In this document: positions 41,001-52,677 of the stretch, piece after piece
How the letters are laid out: each line of letters starts with the position of its first letter
How positions within the stretch are numbered: the first letter of the stretch is position 1
Source of the DNA: Acheta domesticus
Lineage: Eukaryota > Arthropoda > Insecta > Orthoptera > Gryllidae
Direction of reading: 5' to 3'
Assembly (NCBI GenBank): GCA_031308135.1
Contig: JAHLJT010008756.1
Span: 134,494,949-134,558,948, forward strand
Length of the DNA stretch: 64,000 nucleotides
Translations under genes and position numbers: made by a program
The notes under the pieces: model-generated
Databases searched by the model: none
What the model was told of the DNA's origin: nothing
Seen by the model: only the letters and a program-made list of their open reading frames with translations

Positions 41001-42065
41001 AAACTCGGTCGCCAATATCGGTCACAGGCGCAGAAAACGTGTTTGTCAATGAATTATTGGAAGAGAGTCTGTGCTTATGCATGAGAGGAGGATGGACAGT
41101 TCGAGCCATTCTAGTACCTTCTACGTCCACTGAAATTTATTTTAAAACACAAAGGTAGTGTAATAATGTGAACTCTGAATTTTGTATGAGTCCTTTACTA
41201 CGGCAGTTTTTGTGGTTGGAGTTGTGTTGATCTTAAATAGGAACTGTAAACTATGTTTCAATGGAACATGAAGTGTTGAGAGAGATGAATTTCTGCGAAA
41301 AATCTTTAATTTCATCACAAAATGTTTCACTCAGTTTCGTTCTAATAAACAAGAGTACTTTTCTACAGTGTTTATGAGGTGTAAATGTGATTACGAGTAT
41401 TTATTGGATTTTCATCAGAAATCTTTTCATTTCGTAAACTCTTTATTTGGAAATAATTTGGTTTCCTTCCTTGAAATTGAACAAGAATGACTGGAGAAGC
41501 GCAAAAATCTTCGGACATTTCTGAGTAGTCAGTTTAAAGGGCGAATGTCGTTTTGGAAATGCGAGTCTGAGCGTTAGCAAACCGAAAAGATTCTACAGAA
41601 AAGGATGTTATTGACCTCAAAATAGCTGGAATCGTTTGGCATAAGGAAGATAGTGAAACAGTGATGCGAGTAGTTTACAAGTGAGATAGCGTTGTATTGT
41701 AGCGTTGAATGTAGCCTCATGAACTGCAGTGATATGAAAGAGGAGGAATACCAATTATTGCTGTTATGTCTCATGTCCTGGCCATGGTCACATATTCGTT
41801 GGACCATCTGTGATACGAGGAGAATGTATTGGCCATTGTAAAGAGATTAAGATGTAAAGTGACTTGATGGACATACATTTTGTACCGTACACTCTGTTTA
41901 CAAAATTATGTCATTCTTTCTTTTTTTCAGGTGAGTTTTAACCAGACGACTCTGCTAAGTGTGCAGAGTGCCTTTCCTGCCGCTGAATGTAATCCCTGAA
42001 AGTGAGTATAAAAGCGTAAAATAACCGTTTACATTTCCGCGAGATGGTGTAGAGAAGTTTTCGGT
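41001..42065. other. Unassigned AT-rich sequence
   Basis: Nothing recognised. Confidence 0.35.
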
Positions 42066-42067
42066 GT

Positions 42068-42362
42068 AATTTTGCGTGCAATGTAGGCAATTTTTAATTT
42101 TTTCTCTCAAAAAAAAAAAAAAAAAAAAAAAAAAAACGGCGCCAAATTTTTGTGGAAATTTTCTTCTCGTGTGTAACAAACGACGGAATATAAAAGCGGT
42201 GCTGATACCATTTGCGGCTAAAATAAAAAAAAAGCCGAATTACATTATTGATGGTAGAGATTTTTTACTTAATGAGGTTATTCTTCAAACTTAACTCTTT
42301 AAATAAAGCCATGCTCATTTTTTTAAAAATAAGAGCAGTTTCGTGGAATTTAGGCAAATATG
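42068..42362. repeat. AT-rich repeat block related to 30868-31965, with A28 run
   Basis: GTAATTTTGCGTGCAATGTA, GGCAATTTTTAATTTTTTC and TTCTTCTCGTGTG parallel the repeats near 31475-31570. A long A-run lies at 42109-42136. Confidence 0.45.
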
Positions 42363-42903
42363 CAGAAATGCAGATTGGACATTGCAGCACTTGTTTTACT
42401 ACAATCTTTCAGGAGTTATCAGGTTAAAATACAGTTATGGGAACGCGGCGACACTGCAATTTGAAATTCCCAGAATCACTTTTATTGTTGGGCAATGTTT
42501 CAGGGTGAAAGTAACGGAGGTTGTATTATCAATTTTTTGTTAATGTGCGAGGTGTAAATTAATGAATGGTTTTCGCCTACCCCGCTCCGATTGATAATGA
42601 GGTTTATAAGTGATGGCTTAAATGTGTTAATGTGGACATAAATTGTGATATTATAATTTTACGTAACCGTCACTGATACGAGAAAGTTCGTCCTCTTGAA
42701 ATAGTTTTTTATAGTAAAAGACGCATCTGTCAGTGGTGGGGGTCGTCATTTCATGTGTGAAAAAATCGGTAGTGAATGTACCATAACATTTCAACGTCAG
42801 GAAGTTAATTTTATTTAAACTTTTGAATTTTCGAAAACAATTAAAAATGTATAATTAGGAATTTTTCAACTGATAGCTGAGAAGTAAGATGGAAGTTGCA
42901 ACA

Positions 42904-42925
42904 TTATTATTACTATTATTAATTA

Positions 42926-42962
<37 letters not shown>

Positions 42963-42963
42963 G
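42904..42963. repeat. (ATT)n microsatellite
   Basis: ATTATTATT for about 55 bp. Confidence 0.95.
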
Positions 42964-45485
42964 TCTTTGCCAATAGTAACGTTTACAGAAGCAGGATTTC
43001 GCTGAATTTCGTTCTGCACTAGACCGATCGTTGATATGTCCCGAATGTCCGAACTTCCCAAATTACAAAACCGTTACCAATATTACGAGAAGATATGTGC
43101 TGTTGTGGCACCACTCCGGAGTAATCTCCGTTTTATTTTGGTCAGAAAACAAACTCGTGGGTGCGAACATCCTGCAGTTTAGTCCTAGCAGACATCAAGT
43201 AACAGTTTTGACCTTCACTAACTCAAAATCTCAGTGTGTTATCAGAATGAATCAAAGTGTATTTAATAGGAAATTATGTGTGCTTTTTAAAATGTTTGAT
43301 AATTTTGGGTGAATGTCCTCACTGTGTTAAAGATATAACACTGTAAGTGGCCCCCTTAACAGTTGATTTCGGGGGTAGAAAATGGAGATGAAGGTAGTTT
43401 TACCGAATGTCACGTAGACAGTAACATTTCTTTTGTGTTGAAAGTCAAGTGATGAAAATTACATTAAAATTGAGATAAAACTGTAAATGTGTGTATCCAA
43501 CAAAGAACCATTCTTCTTTATATAATGGAAAATAATGATCGAGGAAAAGCAGTCTAAATTACGCTCGAAAAAGTATATTACCTTTCAGAGAAAAAAAAAA
43601 CTCAAAATCGGGTTAGCAGTTTCCGAAAGTAGCACGGTCGGACAGACTGACTAACAGTGTGAAAACAGCTGAATGGGTTTTAAAATTATATAAATAAACA
43701 TACGAGGTTATAAAAAAATGCAGTTATTTTGAAACGACCTACACCGTAATTTTAGTGGAAACAGATGAGCCTGCTTTGGTTTACTGATCGTGATGAGAAT
43801 TATTGATGTGTAGAAGCAGTAAGACCCGCCCACCAGCCCTAGAGCAACAGCGAAGGAACGTTTATACAAAACAGTAGAGATTGAAAGAAATTCCGCGAAA
43901 TACTGGCTCCGTGAGCTTCCACCAAGGGTTCTTATGATTCGTGTACCATTGTGGGAGACGGTTTTGCCAGCGACAGACTCCACCGCAGAATGTTGCGCCG
44001 TTTTTGTTCAAGTTAGGAGTTAATTTTTTCAGAATTCACAACCGTCGTTTCGTGGAAACTCAGTTTTCGTAAACCGCGTTTTCGTGGAAACTCGGCTTTC
44101 TCTTACAGCTCTCTTCTCCCCTTAAACGCGTTTCAACCTTATTTAGTATCTGTTGATGCAGAGAACTAAAAGTCCATTTGGAGCTACGTAGTGTATGTTG
44201 AACTGGCTGTTCAAAAAGAGTCTGAGAGTCCGTCCCCACCCCCAGTGGTGTTCTCAGGGTGCAGCAGAGACAATAGTGTGCGGTTGTGGAGGGAGGAGGG
44301 CGAAGAGCAGGGAGGCAGCCAGCTCCCCGAGGCCGCTTGCGTCTCTCTCTGCCGCTAAATTACTCTGCAGCTGCTGCAAATAGGAGCATTGATGGATATA
44401 TGTGCGCTGCCGTGCGGTCGTGTTCAGCATGTTCGCGATTGCTGTAGTCGCGAACTCGATTACATAATTAAAGAGGAGAGTGAAGGATGTCTGAGCACGA
44501 GAATTGAACGTAGGAAGATACACGACTTGACAATGAGATACGAGTTTTGCAGTGTGATTTAGTTTTGCGAATCTTTGACTGCAACAACGAACAATACAAT
44601 TTTGGTCTGGAAATAGTAACGTAGTACATTATAGAAAACGTTTGATCATTTTTTTCAGCGTTGGGCGTGCCCCGTGTATCAATATGTCGCTTGGCCGATC
44701 GAAGCTTTATTCTTTTCTTCTTCGTTGCCCGTTACCTCAAAGCGCACTATTAAGTGCTCAATATTTTCCTTTATCTGGGGCATAGCTTTTTCGTGGCTGC
44801 CGTCAACTTCCCCAGTTGGATGGCATTTGGCGATAGGTTTTTTCGATGTGCCGAACCGCTAAACACGTTCACTGCGATACAGACGTTTTCATCGTCCCCA
44901 AACATTTTCATCATCCTCAAACATTTTCATTTCAATTCTACATCATCTTGACTCGAACACAAGAGAAAAATCTCGAATGTAATGTAAAAGATTAAAAAAA
45001 GGTCATTTTTTTGCGATCATTGATGTGAGTTGTTTCCGTGACGCATTAAAGCTGCAATTTGTATCGGTACTTAACTGAATTGATAAATTCCAGAAATGTG
45101 TCCGCTATTGTAATGGAAAAAGGTTGAAGTCGTGTTTGGACGTCATAATAAATATTCATAACGCTTCCGATTTAAAAAATGAATGTTCATTATATTTGTG
45201 CCGCAGCATTGTTTTGTCCCGCGGGTGAAAGCGTCGCGATACTGCGGGCACATTTTCAATATCACTTTTTCAGAGACTCATTGTTCCAACGTTGCATTCT
45301 CTCATCAGCATGTTCTCGCGATCTGTCAACAGCCTGACGAATCAAAAAGAAAATAAAAGTCGATCTGATATTGAACACAAACATCATTATTTTGCCAATG
45401 TCAGAGGAGGAATGACATGAAGTCTAAATGTCAAATTTTTTTGTGTGGGGCATATCTCCGGGAGCGAGTGACATTACGCGTTGTC
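42964..45485. other. Unassigned sequence
   Basis: Three TTTCGTGGAAACTC-like repeats at about 44047-44098. Otherwise no gene, RNA or repeat. The minus-strand frame 43983-43708 has one hydrophobic stretch but no family likeness. Confidence 0.35.
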
Positions 45486-45487
45486 GC

Positions 45488-45712
45488 CCACGCCCTTCCA
45501 CTTCCCGTTCCCCTTTCATTCACTTTCCCCTTCACCGCCTCTTCCCCTCCCCCTTCCCTTTCCCCTTTTCCTTCCCTTTCCCCTTTCCTTTCCCTTTTCC
45601 CTTCTCCTCTTTCCCCTTCCCTTTCCTATCCCTCCCCCTCCCCCTTCCTCTCCCCCTCTCTCCCCTTCCCCTTCCCTTTCTCCTTCCCTTTACTTTTCTC
45701 CTTCCCTGGAGT
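45488..45712. repeat. CCCTTTCC low-complexity tract
   Basis: CCCTTTCCCCTTT-type units. All three plus-strand frames are open (Phe/Pro/Ser). Confidence 0.9.
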
Positions 45713-46107
45713 TTCCCTATCCAGGTATCTCCCACCAGCGGGGCACCGCCCCAGCCGGGACAAGCCCTAAATTTCGGACTGGCCTTCCGACAAGTGTGAT
45801 AGTGAGGGGAGTATGTGAGGGGAAGTGTGTGTAATTAAGGGTTAAGGATAGGAGAATGAAGAGGAAGGAAAGATCGCGCGCGGTCCGTGGCCAGTTTGGT
45901 AAAGTACTGCTCACGCATTCTCTCCGGAGAACCCACGGAAAACTACCGATCAGCGCAGGCGGCCCCTAGAATTCTTCTCCACATAGCGGCCTCGCTGCCT
46001 AGGTAGTGTCGGAAGTCCTTCCCCCACCTGAACTCGAACCCTAGAATCTGCCGTTCGGAGCCACTGCTGTGACATCAGCTGATGCCCTGAGCCACCCTAG
46101 CCGGTCA
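45713..46107 (-). mobile_element. SINE family 1 with well-preserved tRNA-like head
   Basis: Minus strand from about 46107: GGCTAGGGTGGCTCAGGGCA (A box) and TAGGGTTCGAGTTC (B box). Then GAGAAGAATTCTAGGGGCCG, CTGATCGGTAGTTTTCCGTG, CGCGCGCGATCTTTCCTTCC, CTTGTCGGAAGGCCAGTCC, GGCTGGGGCGGTGCCCCGCT and GGTGGGAGATACCTGG. It ends at the pyrimidine tract; the 3' third is missing. Confidence 0.8.
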
Positions 46108-46559
46108 GTGTTAGCAAGTTTTGACCCACCTGTTTTTCTTAAATTTATTGAGATCCCTGAAAGTTTTTTTTATGATCGCTTTGGCGTTTCTTTTTTTCAT
46201 TTATTCCCATATTTGGTCTCCGTTCTAGCCGTGTTTCTTCTTCCACGTTCCCTGCATTTGCATGTTCGCCTGTCCCTGTTGTTCCGTTTATTGCTTTGTG
46301 TACTAATACATTACTATTCCTTTTGCATATCCGTTTAAGATTTATTTGTACCTCCTAGCGTATAGATTTTCGTCTGCCCCTTACGTTCTAAATGTGTTCC
46401 ACGATGTTCTAACTACACCGTTTTATTTTTCCAATTTTATCCTCACGACCCAATGGACGTCCAGGCACTCTTGAATTTCGGTTTTCGGAACCATTATCTG
46501 AACGTTGTTTTCTTTCAAGATGTCTCGTTCAGTGTCATCTTGTCTGCGTCTCAACGTTT

Positions 46560-47320
46560 CCTTTTCGGCGAGTCGATTACCTCCTCCACTCGCCTCGCCC
46601 ACGGCGCCGTCGCCCACTCCAGCGCAGCCCCAACGCGGAGCGCCCTCCGTCGCTCAACCGCTTTTTCAGAATCCTCATCCCCCGCGCATTCGCATTCTTT
46701 CGCGTGCGCCGCTCTGCGAGTCCTCGGCTCTCATTGCGCCCCGCCCCCCTCTTCCCCGCCCCGCCCCCGCCCCGCCCCGCCCACCGCTGCGGCGATACAC
46801 GTTCCTGCGTGAGCAGAATGTCTGAAATTCTGAGGGGTTCATAGCGCGCGGCGTGGTGCGGCGCCTGGCGGAGCGGGGCGGAATTAGTTCACAAGTTGAA
46901 AGGGGCCTTGCGCCGCCCCGCCTCGCCCCGCCCCGCCCCCGCCGCCCGGTCGCAAACACATTCCAGAGCACGTCGCGGCGACCCGTGGCGCGGCGCGGCG
47001 CGGCGCGGAGGCGAATAACTTGGCCGTGCGGCTGCTGGGGGGCCTTCCTCTTTGTCTCGGCGCCGCGGCCCTGGCTCCCGCCGCCGCTTCCCGTCTCGCA
47101 TCTGCCGCGGAGCGCTCTCCGCCGCTGCCGCTCCGGCGCGGGGCGAACGGGTAAACAACCCCGGGCGATTACGGCCGCCGCCCGCCCGTAATGAGGAAGA
47201 CGAGCCGGCCGCGCAATTACGGCCGCCTCTGATTGGCGCAGGCGCCTCTCGGCCCCGCCCCCGCCCCCTGCGCTCCTCCATTTCATCCGCCACGGCAGCG
47301 TGACTGACCGCGGGAGTCTT
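46560..47320. other. CpG-island-like block
   Basis: Over 700 bp of high GC and CpG with GGGCGGGGCGGGGG boxes (46755-46790, 46920-46945) and the CAAT-like element GATTGGCGCAGGCGC near 47230. The richest candidate promoter region in the window, but no exon beside it is recognisable. Confidence 0.4.
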
Positions 47321-47367
47321 AGGTTTCGGGTTACGACGGTGGTGGATTTGCGACCCCACGTATAAAC

Positions 47368-47775
47368 CTAGGTCGCATTCAGCAGCCGGCTGCAGGAGAA
47401 TTCTAGTGGTCGGCTGCTCTGATCGATCTCCTGGTTTTCCGATAAAACATCAGGCGAATGCCGGTGCAGTACGCAACAAACTGTTGGCGCGAACTTTCCT
47501 TCATCTTTGTCCCGTCCTATTCCCTTGCATTTACACGTACACATTCATACACATATCAGCAGTGCAGTCGGGAGCTTGAGCTTATCCTGGCTTGATCCAC
47601 GTATCTCCCCGCTATGCGGAGACACGTAGAGGAGCCGAAGTGTACATCACACCCCGGATTTGGCTGTCTAGCGGAGGAGGAACAGCGGCACCTCCAGGTA
47701 ATAATACTCACTACACTTACGGGAGTATTGAGACTAGCAGTTGGCACGCCTGGAATCGGAATAACCAATCAATCC
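47368..47775 (+). mobile_element. SINE family 1, lacking tRNA head
   Basis: TAGGTCGCATTCAGCAGCC, GCAGGAGAATTCTAGTGGTC, CTGCTCTGATCG, AACTTTCCTTCATCTTTGTC, then GTCGGGAGCTTGAGCTTATC, AGCGGAGGAGGAACAGCGGC and CTGGAATCGG, with an AATCAATCCATT tail. Confidence 0.75.
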
Positions 47776-47853
47776 ATTAAAATATCGTCGCCTCTGCGTG
47801 GACACAAACGTCACCACCCTCCACATTCGAGGCGCTGCGTTTAGGCTCATCAG

Positions 47854-48618
47854 TAGATATCGGATGTTTAGGGGAATGCCTATTTTTTTCTAGCAAACTT
47901 ATTTAAAGGCTGATAATATATGTGCACGAATCATGACAAATGATGCCATATGACAAAGTTTTATAATGCTTATTTTCGCATAAATGCCTTTTTTTTTTAC
48001 ATAAATGCCTTTTCTTTAGAATTATTGCACGTTTTTGCCTTTTATATATTATTTTTATATACAATACTAAGGTATCAGAGAATCGACCATGGTTCAACCT
48101 GACCATTCATTACGAAACCTTCGTGTATTTGTATTTTGAAATACGAGAGAATTCCTGAAAGTATACCAACTTATTTTTCTCCACTTCCCTATCTCATAAA
48201 TAGTAGCCATGTTTTGAGAAAATGGTCGATTGACAATACGCCAGGGCACCTTTTGAATGGAAATACATGTAAATTCCCAGAAGGTTTCAGTGTTGCTAAT
48301 TTTGGACTTCCAAAATGTATGCCAGACACATCAGTAGACTTTCAGAAATCCGTCTCTGTATTCAAACTCATTTTGTCTCCCAATCGTTGCAGATTTGCAA
48401 TTGCTATCCTTGAAAAGTTACTGGTAATATATTGCAATGGAAACTATTAAGAATAAAATGAAGAAGAATTGTTAATATGTATGGAGTTTTACAAATAATT
48501 TTTAATTTTATTGTGAATGTAATTTATGACAGTGCCTTTTTTCTCCTTATTCTTGACATTTTCAGTGCCCTTTTAGGGGCCTAAAAGGCGTTTTTTAGTG
48601 CCTAAACATCCGACTCTA
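47854..48618 (+). mobile_element. hAT transposon, internally deleted, with transposase remnant
   Basis: TIR TAGATATCGGATGTTTAGG at the left and the complement of TAGAGTCGGATGTTTAGG at the right. An 8-bp duplication CTCATCAG/CTCGTCAG (7 of 8) lies at 47846-47853 and 48619-48626. AAATGCCTTTT repeats are subterminal on both sides. It contains the remnant coding region at 48136-48450. Confidence 0.8.
48136..48450 (+). pseudogene. hAT transposase C-terminal remnant
   Basis: The frame is open for 104 residues. The last 40, with DFQKSVSVFKLILSPNRCRF and ILEKLLVIYCNGNY, have the layout of the hAT C-terminal dimerisation region, in which a V-E-R-S-F-S-x-Y-K block is followed by L-x-x-x-R-x-x-F and then E-N-L-x-x-x-x-V-x-Y-C-N. 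The usual E-R-S-F reads QKSV, so it has decayed. The catalytic DDE part and the BED zinc finger are absent; the element is only 765 bp. Confidence 0.65.
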
Positions 48619-48626
48619 CTCGTCAG

Positions 48627-49031
48627 TTTATCAATCATATTGTCTGCGCGCGCCTGTTTCGGAGGCCGCCAACACAACTGGTTCCACATTTCCTAACATT
48701 CCTCCGCATGCGAGACGGATTCGTCGTGACAGTTTCGCCTATCGCGGCACGCTCTTAAGGCTGCCTCATTTACATTTCATTTAGAATACGAAGGAAATCT
48801 ATTTTTGGAAGTTGCTAACGGTCATTTTGGGGGCGGTGATTTGTGTGATGTCAGCTGCTCTCAAATTAATCATTTCAGAAAGGAATGGAACGGTAACTCA
48901 GAAACTCATTACAAAGTGGAAGTTCGGGGGCTGGGGTGGGGGACGTGCTCTGGCGTGGGGAGGGGGGGTTGGGTGGCCGGATCGCTCGCGCGGAACTTCC
49001 ACGCGTGGGGGTCGCTGAGGGGCGACAGGAA
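48627..49031. other. Unassigned sequence
   Basis: A G-rich stretch at 48915-49020. No gene or repeat recognised. Confidence 0.3.
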
Positions 49032-49039
49032 GGAGTAAT

Positions 49040-49289
49040 CAGGGGCGGATCCAGGGGGCCATGGCCCCTCCCCTAATGCCTAGTGCTTTTGTTTGTTACT
49101 TTCCTTTATTTGGCAAAATTTATTTAAATAGTTATGTTAGAATAACGTAATAAGTTAAACAATAATATTGTATAGTACCATATATACGCTACAGAAACAG
49201 TATACTGTACAACAAAAATAGGTTTATTATGTAGCAAAAATCAATGATGCGCCCCTCGGCCCCCCAATGATCGGCTGCATTCGCCCCTG
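49040..49289. mobile_element. hAT-type MITE (GGCGGATCC family)
   Basis: The left end CAGGGGCGGATCCAGGGGGC and right end CTGCATTCGCCCCTG form the TIR. An 8-bp duplication GGAGTAAT/GGCGTAAT (7 of 8) lies at 49032-49039 and 49290-49297. The interior is ACTTTCCTTTATTTGGCAAA and AGGTTTATTATGTAGC. Confidence 0.85.
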
Positions 49290-49297
49290 GGCGTAAT

Positions 49298-49985
49298 CGC
49301 GGTCGCTCTTGCGACTGGAACATTTCTTGGGAAAAGCCCGAGTTGTACTGTTTCTTCACAGATGAAATTCTCGTTTATCTAATTTGTATTGCAAGTGTAT
49401 GATGTTACTGATAGCACATCTGAACCAATGAAGTTTGTATTCGTCGTGTAATTTTATTACCATTTAAACCTTTCATATTTTCACTGAACTGTTTCGAGAA
49501 AAATTCCTGATGATTTATTATCACAGGATGATGCAAGTGCTTTCCATTGAATAATGATTCTGTGGTCTTGGGGTAAATGTTCTTACGTCAATAATCTTAG
49601 TTTGGAGAAAACAAGGGTTAGATTATTGAACCAACGCTTTTTCCTACACTCAACGCTATTTCCCAGTGCTTTTTTTGTCGTTAAGGAAGCATCATTCGGT
49701 CGTTTTACTGAAATAAAATGCAGATACTTAATTTTTAGTTTCAGTACTTAACCCAATTTCGCCAAAAATTGACTTGTGAACTTTTACCCCGTGACCATAG
49801 AATTGTAAAATTGCATATTTTTACGAGCTAAATTCTCATAGTTTCCTATGTTGGATTAAAAAAAATGATGTCGTGATCGTTGAAGGACATAGTATAATAT
49901 CACGAACTTCCATTTCTTTGGCTCACAACTGTCGTGCTTTTCTTGAGGCCGTTCCGTTGGAACTTTCCCTTCGGCGCTTGTGGTA
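49298..49985. other. Unassigned sequence
   Basis: Nothing recognised. Confidence 0.35.
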
Positions 49986-49989
49986 GAGG

Positions 49990-50580
49990 AGGCTCATCGG
50001 CCGTTCTTCTCGCCCGCTCGCCCGCCCGCCCGCCTTCGCTCGCCCGCCCGCCTTCGCTCGCCTTTGCTCGCTCGCTCGCCCGCCCGCCAGCCTTCGCGCG
50101 CCACGCCCGCCCCGCCCGCCTCACCCCGTCCCGCCCGCCCCACCCCGCCCCGCCCGCCCCGCCCGCCCCGCCCCGCCCGCCCCGCCCGCCCCGCCCGCCC
50201 CGCCCGCCCCGCCCCGCCCCGCCCCGCCCGCCCCGCCCCGCCCTGCCCGCCCCGCCCCGCCCTGCCCGCCTCGCCCGCCCGTCCGCCCCGCCCCCCACGC
50301 CCCGCCCCGCGCCGTTCCGCGACGCCGGCCCGCCCCGCCCCGTGCCTCCCGCTCCACCCCGCGACGCCGCCCCGCCCCGCCCCGCTACGCCCCGCCACGC
50401 CACGCCTCGCCCGCCTTCGCCCACCCACCCACCCACCCACCCGTCTTCGCGCACCCACCCACCCGCCTTCGCCCACCCACCTGCCTTCGCCCGCCCGCCT
50501 GCCTTCGCCCACCCACCCAACCGCTCGCCGTCTCCCGCTCGCCCGCCTTCGCCCGCCCCACGCTTCCGCGCCCGCCTTGT
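49990..50580. repeat. (CCCGCC/CCCCG)n GC-rich satellite-like tract
   Basis: Units CGCCCGCC, CCCCGCCCCGCC and CGCCCACCCACC with embedded CCTTCGCTCGCC. The six long frames (Pro/Ala/Arg or Gly/Arg) are compositional. Confidence 0.95.
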
Positions 50581-51060
50581 CTGTCATTGTGTAATAAGGC
50601 AACCTTTCGCGTCAGAGAGCGATCCTCGCTTTCGCGTCCGACCTCTTTTCGAAGGAAGCGCCTCGCAGCCGCGGGAGCCGAATTGGTATTGGCGTGCGGA
50701 ATATAAAGTTCTTAGCGCGCACGCGGACGAGTCGTTTTGAATGACTCACTCCGCAGTGGCGGGGGAGAGATGAAATTCGGCGAAGTCGCGGGACGAATGC
50801 CTGTCTTTTTTTATCCCTGCGCCGCCCCGCCCCGCCCCTTCTTCCATCGAGCCGTCTCACGAACAAGGCGCATTATCGATTATCGGAGTGTGACGTGGCG
50901 TGTTGTCGCCCGCCATGTTGGTATTCCTGCGGAAAGAAAAGTCGGGCGGCGGGCGGGGGATGTTATCGCTGTCGCCCTAATCGCGTCTGGGAAGTTATTA
51001 TCCCGCCGGCGTTCGCTGGGGTCCTCGTGAGCGCTGGCGCACTGTAAAGCGGAAAGCGTT
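50581..51060. other. CpG-rich block, non-repetitive
   Basis: High CpG without simple repeats. It contains GGAATATAAAGTTCTTAGCG (a TATA-like element near 50699-50707) followed by CGCACGCGGACGAGTCG. It could be a promoter on the plus strand, but no exon is recognisable downstream. Confidence 0.3.
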
Positions 51061-51320
51061 GGGAGGGAACCACGTGATCAGACGCGTGTGAAGTGGGAAA
51101 AGAGTTTTTGCTAAACGTTTCGTTTCGAATGGAAGTAATGCCCATCAGTGGCGGCACAGTCTCCATTAAAATCTGATCTGATCATGCCACTTCCTCTTGA
51201 TTCACCTTTGTTCCAATAGAGTTGCTCACTAACAACTCATTTGTGTGTATATAATTGTATTATTATTTTTGTTATTATTGTCATTGAGTAAATAGAATTT
51301 GTATTATATTCAGGTGTTCA

Positions 51321-51483
51321 CAGAGGCGTATGGCAGAGATGGCACGTGCCATGGGCGCCACTCAGAAGGGGCGCTGTTTAGAGTATACCCGCTAAAATAA
51401 TGACAACCCTAATTTGAAATAACTTGACTGGGGTGAAAATTCTATGTTTGCCAGGGGCGCCTGATTACCTAGATACGCCTCTG
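51321..51483. mobile_element. hAT-type MITE (CAGAGGCGTA family) with perfect 8-bp duplication
   Basis: 163 bp. Left end CAGAGGCGTATGGCAG and right end CCTAGATACGCCTCTG. The exact duplication GGTGTTCA lies at 51313-51320 and 51484-51491. Confidence 0.9.
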
Positions 51484-51491
51484 GGTGTTCA

Positions 51492-52346
51492 AGACCAGGC
51501 GAGAAAATAACAACAACAAAAACGATAACATAACTTTTTCTTCTTACGAAATATTTGTAAGGCGAGAAAGTAAAAACACCGATTTCATATTCTACGTGTT
51601 CTAAGCATGTTTCCTCGATACACTTTCTAAAGTAACCTCGGTACGCAGATGTAGGCAATTATTTCGTGTCATCATCCATTATAATTTTTACCCACTTCTC
51701 TCCGGATGGCTAAATACGTTTAACAATTTGGAATGCTGCACTGCTGCGCTATCAGGCTCTGTCACGAGGTCAAGAGGCGAAGGAATTACTTCAAATATTT
51801 TTGAGAACTGCTAAGGAATAAAACATTCACGAATGTTGAAGCACTGCATTGTCGCAAGCTACCGTATTGATGCAAGCAGAAGAATTGACGATGTGGCAGT
51901 TTAGAAGGAAATACGAAGCAGTAAGTTGATTACCCGTTTGCGTTTCATTTAAATGCCTCACCTTTTTTAATCAGCTAACATTGCTACGAAGAGAGACGAG
52001 GCTTGCCGGAAAGAGTGCTAAAGCCATCAAATTAAGGGTTTTAATGGGACGTCCGCACAGCCACAGGCACACACGCACATGCACACACACATACATACAC
52101 ACTCCGAAATTTCTGCTCATCACCACACGCACTCTGCGCCGTTAATTGGCCTGCGAGGTGTCCTGATTTATCACCCTTGGATGTTTGTTTCTGAGCCTAC
52201 TTAACAGGAGTCTACAGATTCCCGCTTTATCATGTAGTAGCGCTCGAGTGTACTCCGCTGTGACAAGTATCTAGGAAATTGTGCTACTAACGTTCAGAAA
52301 AGTATCGATGCTTGCGCTCTGACGTGCCTTTACATGAAAGGAGGTT
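51492..52346. other. Unassigned sequence with short CA repeat
   Basis: CACACACGCACATGCACACA near 52065-52100. Otherwise nothing recognised. Confidence 0.35.
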
Positions 52347-52409
52347 ATATTGTGGCGTCATACGGGTGTAATCAAAACACAGACGGGAGTGGGTTGTAAG
52401 AACAGTGAG

Positions 52410-52415
52410 TTTATT
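52410..52415 (-). terminator. Poly(A) signal of solo LTR
   Basis: AATAAA on the minus strand in ATGAATAAACTCACTG, about 60 bp from the LTR 3' end. Confidence 0.55.
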
Positions 52416-52670
52416 CATAAACAGGACCGTAGTCACAAATAACAAATTTCACTGCTTACAATTAACTAACTAAATATATCCCAGTACTAGGAGAGATTTT
52501 AATCGAACGGCTAACACACCGCTCTACATCTGAGACCTAATGCATGTCTCGCTCGTCACGACAATGAATTGCCGGCCCCTTGCACACGTGCGCCACTCGC
52601 ACAAATTTACTCACAACCGCACCCCAACGCTGCTGAGAAACAAGAAGAAGGGATGCCTTGCTTCGCGCCG

Positions 52671-52677
52671 TTATAAA
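52671..52677 (-). promoter_or_regulatory. TATA-like box in solo LTR
   Basis: TTTATAA on the minus strand, about 140 bp from the LTR 5' end, within GCCTTTATAACGGCG. Confidence 0.5.

Noticed and set aside
43708..43983. 91-codon minus-strand frame with one hydrophobic stretch
   Set aside because: No family likeness, no start or splice context, length within chance for AT-rich DNA.
49900..50740. Frames of 200-268 codons on both strands
   Set aside because: Compositional translation of the CCCGCC satellite-like tract.
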